From the NCBI GenBank assembly GCA_025201765.1, contig MU623556.1, positions 1-41,626 of the forward strand: DNA of 41,626 nucleotides, read 5' to 3'. The notes under the pieces were generated by a model. The model had not been told where the DNA came from and did no database searches. It saw nothing but the letters and a program-made list of their open reading frames with translations. The first letter of the stretch is position 1; each line of letters starts with the position of its first letter. The DNA comes from Daldinia sp. FL1419. Lineage: Eukaryota > Ascomycota > Sordariomycetes > Xylariales > Hypoxylaceae. Shown here one piece after another: positions 24,735 to 36,416 of this stretch. Made by a program: the position numbers and the translations under genes.

Positions 24735-26825
24735 TTACTCAAGCTTATTCTTCACAACCTCTACCCAAGCGCCCAGATCCTCCATCGTCTCCAGCGCATT
24801 CTCCCAATCGCTCCTCGACCTCTTCCTACCCCCGCTACCGCCCACGTATCCGGTATCCCCGTCGAAAATATTATCCGAAACGATGCGCACACGCCCACCG
24901 AGCTGTATCTCGATGTTGACGTGGGCCGTGTGCTCTCTGAACGGAAATACGAGCGCTAGGCGGGGCACGGGATGAGCCGTCAGGGTGATATCAACCTTGA
25001 GCACGTTATCCGCCGAGGAAGTATTATCGTCCGCGTTCGCCATGAAGGCGTTGAACTCGTCGTGCTTGGTGCGCGGGACGCGGGAGTCATTATCCTTGTC
25101 GGCTTCTTTGGCAGTGGGCTTGCCATCCCTAACCTTGAGGCTGTTGCTTAGGAGAAGGGAAAGGAAGGCGTATTGGCGGAGCACAGGGAGCATCATGACC
25201 AGGTCTTTAGGGTGCGAAAACGGGACTTGGCTTACAACTTGTCCATAAACAGGCTTATATATAAATAGCGTGTTACGGTGCGCCTTGAGTACGGGCTCCG
25301 CCTGGGAACCGCCATGTAAATTATCGATGAAGGTAGGGACCGTCTGTGTGAATACTACCTCACGCGGCTCGCTGGGATCGTAGGAGTTCCCATCGACGAT
25401 GGGAAATAGGAGTGCGTCAAAAGTGAGATTTGACAGGGGCGCATTTGTTGCCGATATCTTATAAATATCTAACGCAACCGCGTGAGAGACAACGACCGGT
25501 GGGTCGAACGTCGCCATGAACACGACATCAGGAGGCTTGGGACCAGATAGGTTTACGCCGCCTTCCAGTCCGTGTTCCTTAGACTCTTCCGAGGGCGGAA
25601 GGATGGTATTAGGTGGTTCTAACCAATCCAGAACCGGTCCCGTAGTTGAAATAATTTCCTCGTCCGTAAGGTTGGCTTTTTCGATATTCTCTCCAATCCA
25701 CTTATCAGACACCCGTATAGGGTTATTATAAACCATCCCATTAGTGGCCGCACACTCAATTAGTATTCCCCACGTTTTGGCGTCTTCAGAATCAACTGTT
25801 GTAGACCTAAGTCTTCTTCTCTCTTTCCAGTAGTCGAGGCTTAGGCCGATCCGACCTCGAGTATGCATGAGTGGACATCCATGTCGAAGGCAAAGAGCGT
25901 AGACTCGGAGGTTTTCTTCGGGCATCTCTCTTAACGATGGATCCTCACGAAGTTTATTCACATCCCATCGATGGAGTCTCTCCAGGCTCTCCCAGATGCC
26001 CGCTATGGCTTCGTGGCAGTTGAGACCTGGGGAAACACTCAATTTATCTAGATTAGCTAGGCGCTCAAGATTTGCGCGGAATTGTGTTAGTCTCTTAGTT
26101 AGAGGACTTTGGCCCGGAGCTAGCGAGAGGTCTTTTAGAAGGATGGCTGACGCCTTGTCAACGTGCTTGTCTACGCTGGGTATGGAATCCGTATAAGCCA
26201 ACGCAGCTTGGTGCACGATGTGATTGGTAATACCGACTTCGACAGCTACCGTCTGTCCCGCTATGATCAGAGTCTTCGCATTCTCGCCGGCACCCTTGAT
26301 ATCCTCCCAAAGACACTCGAGATTAAGGTGGATAGCCAGCCTCTCTAGTCCCTGGTTGCTCACTCTACTACTGTTCTGGGCCTGTCTGGAGATTAGTCCC
26401 CAGTCGCAGATCCGATGATATCAACCATTACCTACCCAAAGAGCAGCAATAACAGCCTCCATTCTCTTCTTACGGTCCTCCTCGTCCGTTCGTCCCGCAG
26501 CAGCAACCAGTCCTCCGACGCTGATATTATCCAAGTTGAGATCATTAATGGCCATTCCTAGAGTATTATAAGCAGCCGCAGCGGACGGGCTATCGAAATT
26601 TGCAGTCGAACTGGCAGTACCGATCATAGTTCCCGAGGTGCCAGTACCAGTTGCCGGCGACTTTTTAAATTGCTGTGGTGAAGACTTGGGGCCATGAGGG
26701 GAGAAAACTGCAGCTGTCTGGGGATTGGTGAAGGGTGTTGAAGCTTGAGGCGTAGGAGCTGCAGCTGGATGTTGGGAAGGCGTGCGACCCTGTTGCGAAG
26801 GACCATGACGCATAGGAGTCGACAT
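24735..26825 (-). CDS. MED1: Mediator complex subunit 1
   Basis: Exons on the minus strand are 26825-26436 and 26375-24735, giving 676 aa. The intron is 60 nt with a GTAGGT donor and a CTAAT branch region, and joins at phase 0. The ATG was chosen because MSTP followed by a Pro/Gln/Ser-rich leader is typical of fungal Med1; an upstream ATG at 26939 is in frame but reads like leader. The segment from about residue 115 (RTDEEDRKKR) through GLERLA and LECLWED begins the Med1 domain. Further family features are the LSVSPGLNCHEA region and the late LTAHPVPRLALVFPF and IEIQLGGRVRI strands. Med1 belongs to the Mediator middle module, which links activators to RNA polymerase II in the nucleus. Confidence 0.9.
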
Positions 26826-27027
26826 TGCAACGGTTGTAGTGGGAGAGTAACGGCGATTGCGACGGAACGTAGGACAATTGGTTAAAGATGGAGTCCGGCG
26901 GGAAGTACTAAGGGAATCATAGAAATGCAAGAAAATCAAACAAAATCAAGTACGAGATCGGCGAAGCACATTCTCAAATGTGACCAATTGAACCTATTAT
27001 CCTTCTTCGGTTTCACGTATTAAGGAT

Positions 27028-27063
27028 GAAGAAGTTGAAGAAGTTGAAGAAGTTGAAGAAGTT
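27028..27063. repeat. 9-bp minisatellite GAAGAAGTT x4
   Basis: Four exact head-to-tail copies, about 200 bases upstream of the MED1 start codon and so within its likely promoter or leader. Confidence 0.9.
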
Positions 27064-27220
27064 CATAAATATTAAAGATGTACAATACGTAATTCAGTAA
27101 ATAAGCTCACAAGTTTAAACTTCATTGTGGCTCCCATTCTGGTGGGGTTTGCGGCGGGCTGGCAAATGTGCTGTAAGCTTGACGCGCAGAGCTAGACGCG
27201 CTAGCTGTACAATACTGTAT

Positions 27221-27257
27221 GTAGGTACCTAGGTACGTGCTGCTATGTACCTAAGTA
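27221..27257. repeat. AGGTACCTAGGTAC motif cluster
   Basis: Overlapping palindromes (AGGTACCT and TACCTAGGTA) and a further TACCTAAGTA nearby. Another copy lies at 27313-27333. Confidence 0.55.
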
Positions 27258-28563
27258 GCACAATCTTCAAGATCCATTGTTCAGCAACATGAATTGCGTC
27301 CTACTTGCCTGTACATACCTAACCTAGGTACCTGTTATACCATAAATCAAAACCACATATCAAGCATCTTACAACTTATAGAAAAATTCATCTACCGTCT
27401 TGATTGAATTGCAAAAAGCAAATCTCTGCCTAACTATGTATTTTCTTAAGCGGGGCCATCACTTATCCTGATAATCAACAACGCTTCCGAATGTCAACTA
27501 AGCCAGCTTGGTGGAACATCCAAGCCATCACTCCCGTCCTCCTCCATAAGTATGCCTAACCCCTAACCCCTCTCCCCTTTCTTGCCTTACCAAAACGTCA
27601 TGGTCAAAGTCGGAAGTTTCTTGTCCATTTCGTGACGCTTAATTCGGAATCGTCAACGTGTATGGTGCTTAGCGAACAAGTATCCTAGTATAGACCAGAG
27701 CATTTTCACGCGCTGCAGAGGGGCCAAATAGGTATATCCCTTTCCTATAATAACGTCATATTGTGCCAGCCAGTTGTTTCCCTCTTCTTCGTCTATTTGA
27801 CGTATCTATATCGCTATCTTAAAAAAGGACAATTGCCAATAGCCTAGATTTAGAGGCTGAAGGGTTGAAGGAATTATACAGTGGTAGACTTTTCTTGCGT
27901 ACGTGAAAATGCCCGCTGTCGGGATTTCCATCCAATGGAAAATAGGGCGTAGGCAGGACAATCTATACATGAACTTATTAGCATTATGCAATATTTCATT
28001 TCCAAAATATGGTAACTCACTTTGCAGGAAAATAATCATAACCCCTCGAGGCAAAGCCTGGCTAAAAGCACCACCCCTTCCGCTTAGGTGATCCACGTGT
28101 GCGCAATAGGCTTTTAGTGTCACGCATAGAACACAACTTAAATAGTATGGTTTGCTATCTCTCCAAATAGAGTTGAACGCTACCAAGGGGGAGCATAATC
28201 GTGAAAAATCTGAAAAGGAAAAGACCAAGTATAACGTTTAGGACTGGATGCCAAACTGCCATGCAAAATATCCCGGAGGGTAAAAAGTAGGAGTAAAAAG
28301 AGGCCTTGATATAAAAGCTTTCAGGCGCGTAACGACGTGTCGCGAACGTGACACTACAATCCAGAGGTCATCCTCCCTCTACTCTAGGGCTGTCTATGGG
28401 CATATTATTGCCCCCAAGATTTGTAATTGCGACGAGGATATGTCGGAGTATAGTGAACAAGAAAGGTTCGGTCTCGTAGGAGGCAATATCAAGTCAACGA
28501 CAGCATCATATTAACCCCTTCCCTTGACCACCAGAGGGAATCTGGTCAATATTTAGACGGTGC

Positions 28564-30600
28564 TTAGAATATATTGGCTGCATTAGTTGCGGTTGTTTGA
28601 GGAACGGACGTCGCCCGAGGGGCCATTGTTGCCTTAGGGGGTGCTGTAACTTGGGGCCCAGTTGGAGCCAGAGCCCTCTGGCGGAGGAATCGTCTTGCCT
28701 GGCGCTCACGGCATTGCATGGCGTAGGCACGATCTGTAGCCCGTTTGTTCTCCAAGTATGCTTCGTAGTCCTGCTGCTGCTGGGTGAAGGTCACGTCACC
28801 AAGGCGTTGGGGTCCTTTGGGCTTTCTCACGGGTCTAGGACCATATACCATCTGGGCCTGAGCATGTAGGGGTAAATGGGTAGGATCCCCAAGGCTCACA
28901 AAGCCCTGGCGTCCTAGATCTGGTGCACCTAAGCCCGGTTTGTGCGATGTCGAAGGAGGTACTATCGGAAGTTGAGATGCTTGTATACCAACCAAGGGCG
29001 GAGGAGCCATAAATGCGGCACTGGCATTGTTGCTGAGCTGATCATTGGGCATTGGTTGAGCTCCTGGCCATATACCAGGCCCGGATTCAAAGCCTTGGGG
29101 GCCTTGAGTATCTCGAGATTGCGACTCGGGGATCATGCTTAAACCCAGCTGACTGGCAATGCTCTGAATATGATTGAACTGTGCTATGGGGCTTGTGGCA
29201 GTCATGCTCTGGCGTTGTTGAGATCCTGCTTCAATTCTTGTCATTTGGGCTTTCAAATCGATCATGAATGCATAGAGCTTTTCTATGTCCTCGGCAGTTA
29301 CAGAGCGTGTTCCACCAGAGCTACTGTCCGTTGAGGATGTAGTTCCGTAGCTATTCTGCTTCACCGGCGAATTTGGGCTGCAATCTGGCGGGTAGCTCTG
29401 CAAGTTTTGCTGGTGACTAAAACCAAAGCCAGAGGAAATCTGGAATTCGGAAGCCTTCGGATTTAATGTAGTACCTTGGTTCCGCGGGGCCTTCGTACCG
29501 AGATCATTGCTCCCTGGGTTGTGCGAGACCGATTTGCTCGGAGGCATGTTTTCCCCCAGCCCTTTAGAAGACGTGACATTAATGGTAGACTGTGCATTTA
29601 TACGACTCGCTGATGACCTCTGGAGTTTGCTAATCAGAGCATCGAACCGGGCTTGGTCCTTCGCGGCATCGACCTCGGGCGAGCGAGTAGACTCGTACTC
29701 TTCTCTTAGTTTCTCAGTTGGCAGACCGGCAGTATGTGGTACCTTAAGCTTAGTCCAGTTCCTCTCGAAATATTGGTCAATACCATCCCATGCGGCGTTC
29801 GTGAATCTCTTGGAATGCTTAATAGCCTTCACCGCAGCGATTGGGAAAACTGGATCTTCTGTAGCCTTGTGGTGCGGAGGAGCGATAGGGATCACCCTCA
29901 CCATCATATCTTTCTGGCTACTTTCATCAGCATGAGCATCCCCATTGGTTCCGAATTTGAGCTCATCCTCTAGGCCATGGCCATGATCGCGTAGAAAGCT
30001 GAATTGTTGAAAACTTTCGCTAGTAAGGGGTGTCAATGGTTCGAGGCGGATTGTGGACGTCTTGGCGTTAGGCGTAAGAACAGAGAGAGTTGCATCGTTG
30101 TTAGAATATCGGATACTATTAGAGCCATCGGTCCCGGGCTCATCATCCACTGTTTCATAATCCTTCTTGGTTATGGGGGCCGAGTGGATAAAATCTGGGT
30201 CAATAGGAGTGTCTCGGTACCTCCGAACGGCGGTCTTATTAACAAGAGTCGTGTCGATAGTGAGCTTCTTAGCGTTCTTGGCCCCGGCCTTTTGGAACTC
30301 AGTCTTTTCCACGGATGCAGTGGCTGGCATTACAAGAGGAGCACCGCTTCCATTGCGGCGATTGTTTCGCCAATCAGAGTTCATCATAGCCTCACTTGCT
30401 TTGGGAGTAGAAATCTTTTCGGTCATAATGTCAAACTGGACTTTCCGTGGTGGAGCGGAAGCCACCTGAGTGAAATCCATTCCTGTCGGAATTGTCAACT
30501 CAAGACCCTCATTGGAAAAGTCGGTTTTGACAGTGAGGTTGAGCACACTGGCCCGGTCCTTGGCCCTGCTCTTGGACTTGAGCATCTGCGCAGCACGCAT
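28564..30600 (-). CDS. hypothetical protein, 678 aa, largely disordered
   Basis: I do not recognise this protein. It is a single coding exon of 678 aa, starting at the first in-frame ATG, ten bases after a strong intron acceptor. Composition is rich in Ser, Pro, Gln and Asn, with few hydrophobic blocks. The most structured parts by eye are an N-terminal stretch (about 18-65), a segment at about 230-325 with VFPIAAVKAIKHSKRF, WDGIDQYFERNW and EEYESTRSPEVDAAKDQARF, and a short amphipathic helix or coiled coil at about 434-458 (AEDIEKLYAFMIDLKAQMTR). Near the C-terminus is a basic helix (QDYEAYLENKRATDRAYAMQ, then RERQARRFLRQR). No signal peptide, membrane helix or catalytic motif is visible. 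The long intact frame and intron-bearing leader argue for a real gene, probably a conserved ascomycete protein of unknown role. Confidence 0.75.
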   Translation of the reverse strand: MRAAQMLKSKSRAKDRASVLNLTVKTDFSNEGLELTIPTGMDFTQVASAPPRKVQFDIMTEKISTPKASEAMMNSDWRNNRRNGSGAPLVMPATASVEKTEFQKAGAKNAKKLTIDTTLVNKTAVRRYRDTPIDPDFIHSAPITKKDYETVDDEPGTDGSNSIRYSNNDATLSVLTPNAKTSTIRLEPLTPLTSESFQQFSFLRDHGHGLEDELKFGTNGDAHADESSQKDMMVRVIPIAPPHHKATEDPVFPIAAVKAIKHSKRFTNAAWDGIDQYFERNWTKLKVPHTAGLPTEKLREEYESTRSPEVDAAKDQARFDALISKLQRSSASRINAQSTINVTSSKGLGENMPPSKSVSHNPGSNDLGTKAPRNQGTTLNPKASEFQISSGFGFSHQQNLQSYPPDCSPNSPVKQNSYGTTSSTDSSSGGTRSVTAEDIEKLYAFMIDLKAQMTRIEAGSQQRQSMTATSPIAQFNHIQSIASQLGLSMIPESQSRDTQGPQGFESGPGIWPGAQPMPNDQLSNNASAAFMAPPPLVGIQASQLPIVPPSTSHKPGLGAPDLGRQGFVSLGDPTHLPLHAQAQMVYGPRPVRKPKGPQRLGDVTFTQQQQDYEAYLENKRATDRAYAMQCRERQARRFLRQRALAPTGPQVTAPPKATMAPRATSVPQTTATNAANIF

Positions 30601-30610
30601 GTTTGATGAG

Positions 30611-30694
30611 CTAGAAAACAAAGTTAGATACTCAGCGAATTATTATATTTCATACCCCTTGTTAAGACATCCGATAGGTGCCAAGAAGACTTAC
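30611..30694 (-). other. probable 5'-UTR intron of the 678-aa gene
   Basis: On the minus strand a GTAAGT donor (from 30694) is followed 84 nt later by a TTGTTTTCTAG acceptor (ends 30611), with a CTAAC branch site at 30627-30623. The acceptor lies ten bases before the ATG. No ATG occurs in the nearby upstream exon sequence, so the intron is placed in the leader. Confidence 0.65.
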
Positions 30695-33600
30695 AACACG
30701 TTGTGTCGTTATTATAGTCAACACCCCAGTGGAGGGAATATGTAGATTTGTATGGATATATACGCACTTCTAGTACTGGGGTACTATGTAAAGCGGCTGT
30801 CCTTCAAACTGATAGGTTAGAAGAGGAATTGACCAAGAATATACAGCACCGAAAGTGGAAGGATTTGGAATAAACAAAAGAGTAATAGTGCCGTGGATCA
30901 GTTGTGCTCACATACCCTATAAGTCGTCCTAGTTAGCAAGAAACCGTATTAGTATTTAATAAAACTAAGCGGCGGATTGAGATAAACATATGCAAGATCA
31001 TTTTGGAAACGAAGAGGATTAGAGTTAAGTAGAAGGTTGAGTATTCTTCGACAAATATAATTATTAGGCTTTGCGTAGTTTAGGATGTGTACCTAGTTAG
31101 GTTGGAATAGTTTATGGTTTTTAAAATAGTAAGAGATAGAATTAAGGTAGGGTGAAGTGAAGAACGGGGAGGGTTAATGAAGAGGAAAGGAAGATTGTTA
31201 GATAGTTGAAAGTGTTTGAAAGAATAACTGAAAAAATTTCATCCATAGAGGGTTGCTGGCTCATAGACCAAGGCAACCGATGATAATAACTTGGGGCGAT
31301 AACGTACCAGTAGATGTTTGTACCTTGTAGAAGGTAGCGACGAGTGCTTGTTGATATTCAAAGTATATGAGGTAGCTCTGAAGTCGATATCGATACGTAC
31401 TGTCGAAACGCTTTGATCACTTGATGAGTATTCAGAGCACTTGAAGGGTCCAAGCCTCGATTTATAAAAGCTGAAAGGCTTGGAGACAACACCACCTTGT
31501 AGCGATCAAAGTCTGCTATTTTGCTAGATGAGAAGGAAATTTTGTAACTTCGCGGCTTGCAGATGAGAGGTAGTGGAGATAGATGAGTAGGCTGAAGAGG
31601 TAAGAATTTTTCTCGAGCACTGCCGGGTAGATATAAAACCTCTCGCTCAGCGCTGGGCCACGACGTAGTAAAGTAAAGCGGTATGGACTAATCTTGGGCT
31701 AATCGACCGATAAAGTCCAAAAAAGAGAAAAACAATCTCACCAAAAAGTCGGTGCCTAACGCCAAAGAACGCTGGATATCAGAGACCTTGATGGTTGTAA
31801 ACTGATTGGGAAAAGGGTAAGATATCATGGAGTTGAGTTGTGCTGAAGGATATCTCCCAGTTTGAAGTCGGGAAACTGTAATCTGCTGCAATATATTGTA
31901 ATGGTTCGAGTAGGAACGAACAGGAAGTCCCACCTTGAAGTTTTCAGGTACAGACCTAGGTAAGTACCTTACATGTATTTCATGCCTAGGTCGTGACACG
32001 GGTAGTTTCCACAGAAGGTAAGTACCTTATCTAAAGTACCAGCGCTAGAATGTATATATCGTACCTGCAAGTGGTAATTTACGAGTGTATGCGGTTGCCT
32101 TAATCAGTTTGATGGGTTCCAATTGGCAATTGCCAGTTTTTAACGTACCTATGTACCAACCACCTACCACCCACCGCCGACATGCACTGCCGGACTTGGA
32201 CAATTCAACAAGTTTGCAGGTAGTAGGTGCATAACCCGTTGTTTTTAGAAGGCTTTTATGCCCAGTCAGTATGGGATGATACGTCCGCGGAGGATACAGA
32301 GTCCAATGTCCTCCTCCCTTTTTGGATTTGCCCCCAAATGTTGACCTAGATTATTTTATTTACATGTCTCTTGGTCCTATACCGCGCCCTAATCCCGTGG
32401 ATTGATACGTATCCAGGATCACAATTTACAAACGAGAATGTGTATCTTTTTGACGTATTTGTAGGTATGATACCAACCCTATGACCCGCGTTTTACGTGT
32501 TTATCTATCTCCATTTTACGAGCTCCCTATAAACCTATAGCTAACGCTGTGACCCAAGTTCTTTCAAGCAATTCCTTAACTTTAGTACACTCACACGTAT
32601 GACTCCCATAGGTAGAATACTGTGCAAGATGTTAAATTCCCGAGAAAGAAAACATGGCCTAGTTCTAAAGAAAGTCATAGCTTTGTAGGTAAATTTCCTC
32701 CAAACAATACCCAAAGAAGCACCGCAGGATAAACATAAAACTGAATATTCATGATGCTTCTGGAGGTCTACATAAATACTCTAATAATACCAGACCTTTC
32801 TTCAAGCTATTGCTTATCTGGTATAATATCAATTAACCTAGCATAAATCCGTCAAGATGTTAGGGTTGAAAGAGCTGGAAGCGCGCAAGGAAAAATATGG
32901 CGGCGTTAAGGTTTGCCTCATATACCTTCTTGCGATATAAATACCTATACCGTATCTTGCTATTAATCGCCAACTCATGGGATCTCGGATCCCTGTTCAT
33001 CCGTCTACATATCCAATACCAGGTTACAGGTAGTGATGAGTAAAAAAACCTTCCACTCCAGGCTATATTTTGAATTTATTTTTGCATGAAATAATATGAG
33101 AATCATTTGTAAAAGGGCAATATACAGCATATTATAATATATATAGTGAACGGTTTCTTTCGTAAAGTGGTTATGTTGTGATGTGGTATGTCATGTGATA
33201 AGCGACGACTTCCTAACCTAGGAAGTTATTGCTTGATAGACCGACGTTGAAAAAAGGGGCACCCCGTGATCCCTTACACTGTGTCTTACGTAATCTCCAC
33301 CCAACCTCTACCATTTCGTGGTGGAGTTTTTGTCCTTGTCGTTTCTTTAAAGCACAAATAACGTACCTACGGTTAGGTACCTTGGTACCTAGTCTTGCTG
33401 CTAGGTCTGTTAGCAAAAATTAGCGTTTTCAATTGTCTTTGCGCTGAACCACGTCTGTCTCCGTCCCGTAGCTGTGTGGCCAAGAGAAGAAAGGGTACAC
33501 GTCTAAATATAGACTGTTTGCTGAATAAAGGCGGTATGATTAGTTTATAACATTAGTTAGATCTCTAACCAACTGCGTTGTCTTATTTGAAATATAAAAT

Positions 33601-33884
33601 AATTAGATATCGATGGCCCTAAGTGTTATCTACCTAGGTAGGTGCTCACAACATTGGCAGGGAAGGTTGAAGTTATTGATGCTTTGGAGAAAACAAACAT
33701 ATATCATATTTATGAATAACTAGGTACCTGCTAGAAACGAAAGATGATACAAAAGGTACATATCCAATTCGAGAATTATAAAACGCTACATGTAGGTTCC
33801 TATAGCCAAAGGACATCTTATTCCTAAGTTTCCTAGTGGGAACATAAATTTTCATCTTAATCGTGGCGTCATTAGAAACTGATT
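30695..33884. other. 3.2-kb intergenic region without a supportable gene
   Basis: Upstream leader and promoter of the 678-aa gene and 3' flank of the AIM24-family gene. No frame longer than about 100 codons and no recognisable domain. Palindromic motif copies occur at 31954-31970, 31984-31992, 33361-33392, 33631-33643 and 33719-33730. AT-rich patches lie at about 33060-33180 and 33540-33610. Confidence 0.5.
33361..33392. repeat. AGGTACC/GGTACCT motif cluster
   Basis: Two GGTACCT-type palindromes separated by TT, with flanking TACCTA and TAGG. Further related copies lie at 33631-33643 and 33719-33730. Confidence 0.55.
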
Positions 33885-35269
33885 TTACGGCGGTGCCGCA
33901 TTGCCCGTCATATAGGCGCTGAACGCTCTCTATATAGCGTATTAGCCAACAGAACGCAGAGGTATCGATAAAAGGACAAAGAGGACGGCGCGATTACTTA
34001 CTGGGTTCCTCGTTTGCAAGAACACGGTACCCGGTCCTGTAAATTTACAGACCAGCCCTTCTCCGCTAGCAAGCCCACCCATAATGCCGCCGCTAGCTAC
34101 GCGCTCCATGACATATTTGACGTTCCATGCGACCAAATGTCCGTTATCAACGATATATTTCTCGCCGTCTAAAAGATCTTTTCGAATAATTGCACCGAAG
34201 CTGGTGATCCAAAGCAAACCCTCGCCGCTGATCTTATGAACCCATAGGCCTTCTCCGCTGAACATGGCCTTCCCGAGTCCTTGGCGTTTATAATCTCGTA
34301 TAACACCCTGGGTGCTGGCAACATAAGCGTCCTTACCAACACTCCATGATTCGTCTCCCTTTAAACGGATAGTGGTCATGTCGCCGAGCATGCCGGGCGC
34401 GAGTAATAGCTCGCCGGGGCCGATAAATGTTGAGTGCCCAACCTCGCCACCACTAGCCATTAACTTCTTCATGCTAAACTTATACTCGCCCTTTAGCGTG
34501 ATAGTAGGGCTCATGGCAATCAGTACTCCTGGTTTCGCGCTGATCGGACATCCCATGGCCAACTGGATTGTAATTATCGTATTGCAATCTCTGTGGCTGA
34601 TACGATATGCGCCACCATTGAACGTCCCTACATCATCCGTCGTCCCGGCTACGCCCTGGAACTGTGTAGGTGCAGGTGAAGGCGCTGTCACGGAGTTTGA
34701 TGCTGTTCGCGAGTGTGTCGATCCTGCTCCTAAATTGCCTTGCGCCTTCTCATTCGGAAAACCCTCCGGCGCATTTTTTACTACATCACCATATGCCGGT
34801 GCAGCTCCACTTGGTGGTGTAAGCGGTAGGGCTCCGTGTTGTGGTAGTTGAGAAGGCGGGGGTGAGTAAGTAGGTGTTCTAATATGAGGTGGCGGAGATA
34901 CGCCCTGTTGCGGTTGCGGAGGCGGCGCAGGATATTGTTGCTGTGGAGGAGCCGGGTATGTTTGTTGTGGAGGTGAAGGATAGCTCTGGGCTTGTGGTGG
35001 AGCGTAGCCTGGCGTGCCTGGCGGCGGTGGATAGAATTTGGCTCGGTTCGCAGGAGGAGAGCTAGGTGGAAGGTAGGTATTCTGCGGCCCTGTGATTGTT
35101 TTATTAATCTACCATTACCAACACGAGGTAATGATTTTACTACAAACCTATACCTATTGAGCCTGCTGGGCCAGGAGGTGCTAAATTGTTCTTGTTAGCT
35201 CTCTAATTCAAGGCTGAGAAATATTGGTTGACTCGATGACCACATACGCGGGTAGAATTGAGTAGACAT
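33885..35269 (-). CDS. AIM24-family protein with Pro/Gln-rich N-terminus
   Basis: Exons on the minus strand are 35269-35248 (22 nt), 35180-35154 (27 nt), 35089-34002 and 33929-33885, giving 393 aa. All joins keep the frame (phases 1, 1, 0), with GTATGT, GTATAG and GTAAGT donors; acceptors for exons 2 and 4 are preceded by CTAAC and CTAAT branch sites. The protein starts MSTQFYPPPP. Residues 1 to about 120 are mostly Pro, Gln, Tyr and Ala. The AIM24 (TIGR00266-like, formerly DUF124) beta-rich domain spans about 160-385, with the glycine-rich SGEGLW, SGEGLLW and SGEGLV repeats typical of the family and the ending FLQTRNPRAFSAYM. Yeast Aim24 is a mitochondrial inner-membrane protein, but no clear targeting peptide is seen here, so this one may be cytosolic. 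The molecular role is unknown. Confidence 0.9.
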
Positions 35270-36416
35270 CGTCGTATGGTGATTCTCGAACTTCTCACCG
35301 AAAATGATATTTGAATCAAACTGCTTGAAGGCGAGTTTTGAGTACTATTATTCGCCGTGTTAGTTTAGAGTGGGCACAAGGCCGGATAAGTTGAAGCGGT
35401 TATGGTAACAGTTGAAGTTGACCGCGAAGGATCGTTAACATGCCCTAGCCCCGCATTCATTTCGCACTTACGTATATAGTAAACTGACATGGATCGTACA
35501 ACTGTTGGTGATAGGTATATGGGCACTTATGTATTTGAAGATATAACAAATGAGAATTATTTATATTGAACAACTTTAGTTAAATGTTTTGGAAAAGGAA
35601 ATACCACAGATCACGAAATAGAAGGTATATGAGTGAAAGCTGAGTGAGAAACGTCTTTTGAGACGTGATCGATCGATGGTTGTTTTTTTGGCCGCCATCT
35701 CTTCAGGGGCCATCAGGCTGCATATGTATGTCCTGGATTTGCGGAAGGGACAGCCCGCAGCTAGACCTTACCATACAGCTCATCCGGTTCCTCGGCGTCG
35801 ATGAGGATTATCCAATCATCAATGAAGCTGAATGGTTGTACGGGACCTCGCCGACGGAGCTGGGATCGTGGGCTGCGTGGCCAAGCGCTGGCGATGTTTT
35901 GATAGGCGCTAGACTCAGCGCTTAAATATAGCTCTAGAAAGATAGGAATTTATCATTGGTTAGGAGAATCAGGGGGCCGATATGATCTAATATGATTGGA
36001 TGTACAATATATAAAACTGGAGAGTGGAAGATAGATACTTCTGCAGAGTACCCGCAGCGATCTCCCCAAGTTCTTGCAGTGATCGGGGGTACTTGTGGGT
36101 TACTGCAGATAATAGGGAATTTATCACGATTTACGCGTATTTATCTGTACTCAATATTAACTACAATTGTCCATTATTTTACGTACTAACATTGGCTTGA
36201 GTACCTCTTATTTGTATTTATCCTACTACCACTACTATAGCATAATCTCTACAACTCTTTCAACTTTATACCAATAATAATAAATCATCATAACGTAAGG
36301 TCTTGTTAAGATAGGTTAGTTAGGTACCTACCCAGGTACCTAAGCTGCTAAGTCAGCTTGATATTTCTCCTTGCGTACTAATTGGCGCTTTTCAATTCAG
36401 CATCGTAATTTCGGTA
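35270..36416. other. intergenic region upstream of the AIM24-family gene
   Basis: No supportable gene. An 86-codon plus frame at 35665-35925 starts on GTG and has no recognisable domain. A TTAGGTACCTACCCAGGTACCTAA-like pair of palindromes lies at 36320-36344, next to the 3' end of the dioxygenase gene. Confidence 0.45.
36320..36344. repeat. paired AGGTACCTA motifs
   Basis: Two AGGTACCTA palindromes separated by CCC, in the dispersed intergenic motif set. A related copy lies at 38428-38439. Confidence 0.55.

Larger units (their letters stand above)
26826..28563. other. intergenic region upstream of MED1
   Basis: No supportable gene. It contains four perfect 9-bp tandem repeats at 27028-27063 and TACCTAGG-type motifs at 27221-27257 and 27313-27333. 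A 140-codon minus frame (27806-28228) has no recognisable domain and may be 3' UTR of the 678-aa gene. Confidence 0.5.

Noticed and set aside
27806..28228. 140-codon minus-strand ORF downstream of the 678-aa gene
   Set aside because: No recognisable domain; probably 3' UTR or intergenic.
29507..30606. 142- and 200-codon plus-strand ORFs antisense to the 678-aa gene
   Set aside because: Shadow frames of the minus-strand coding exon.
35665..35925. 86-codon plus-strand ORF
   Set aside because: Starts on GTG with no supporting domain. The C-terminal half looks somewhat protein-like, but not enough to call.
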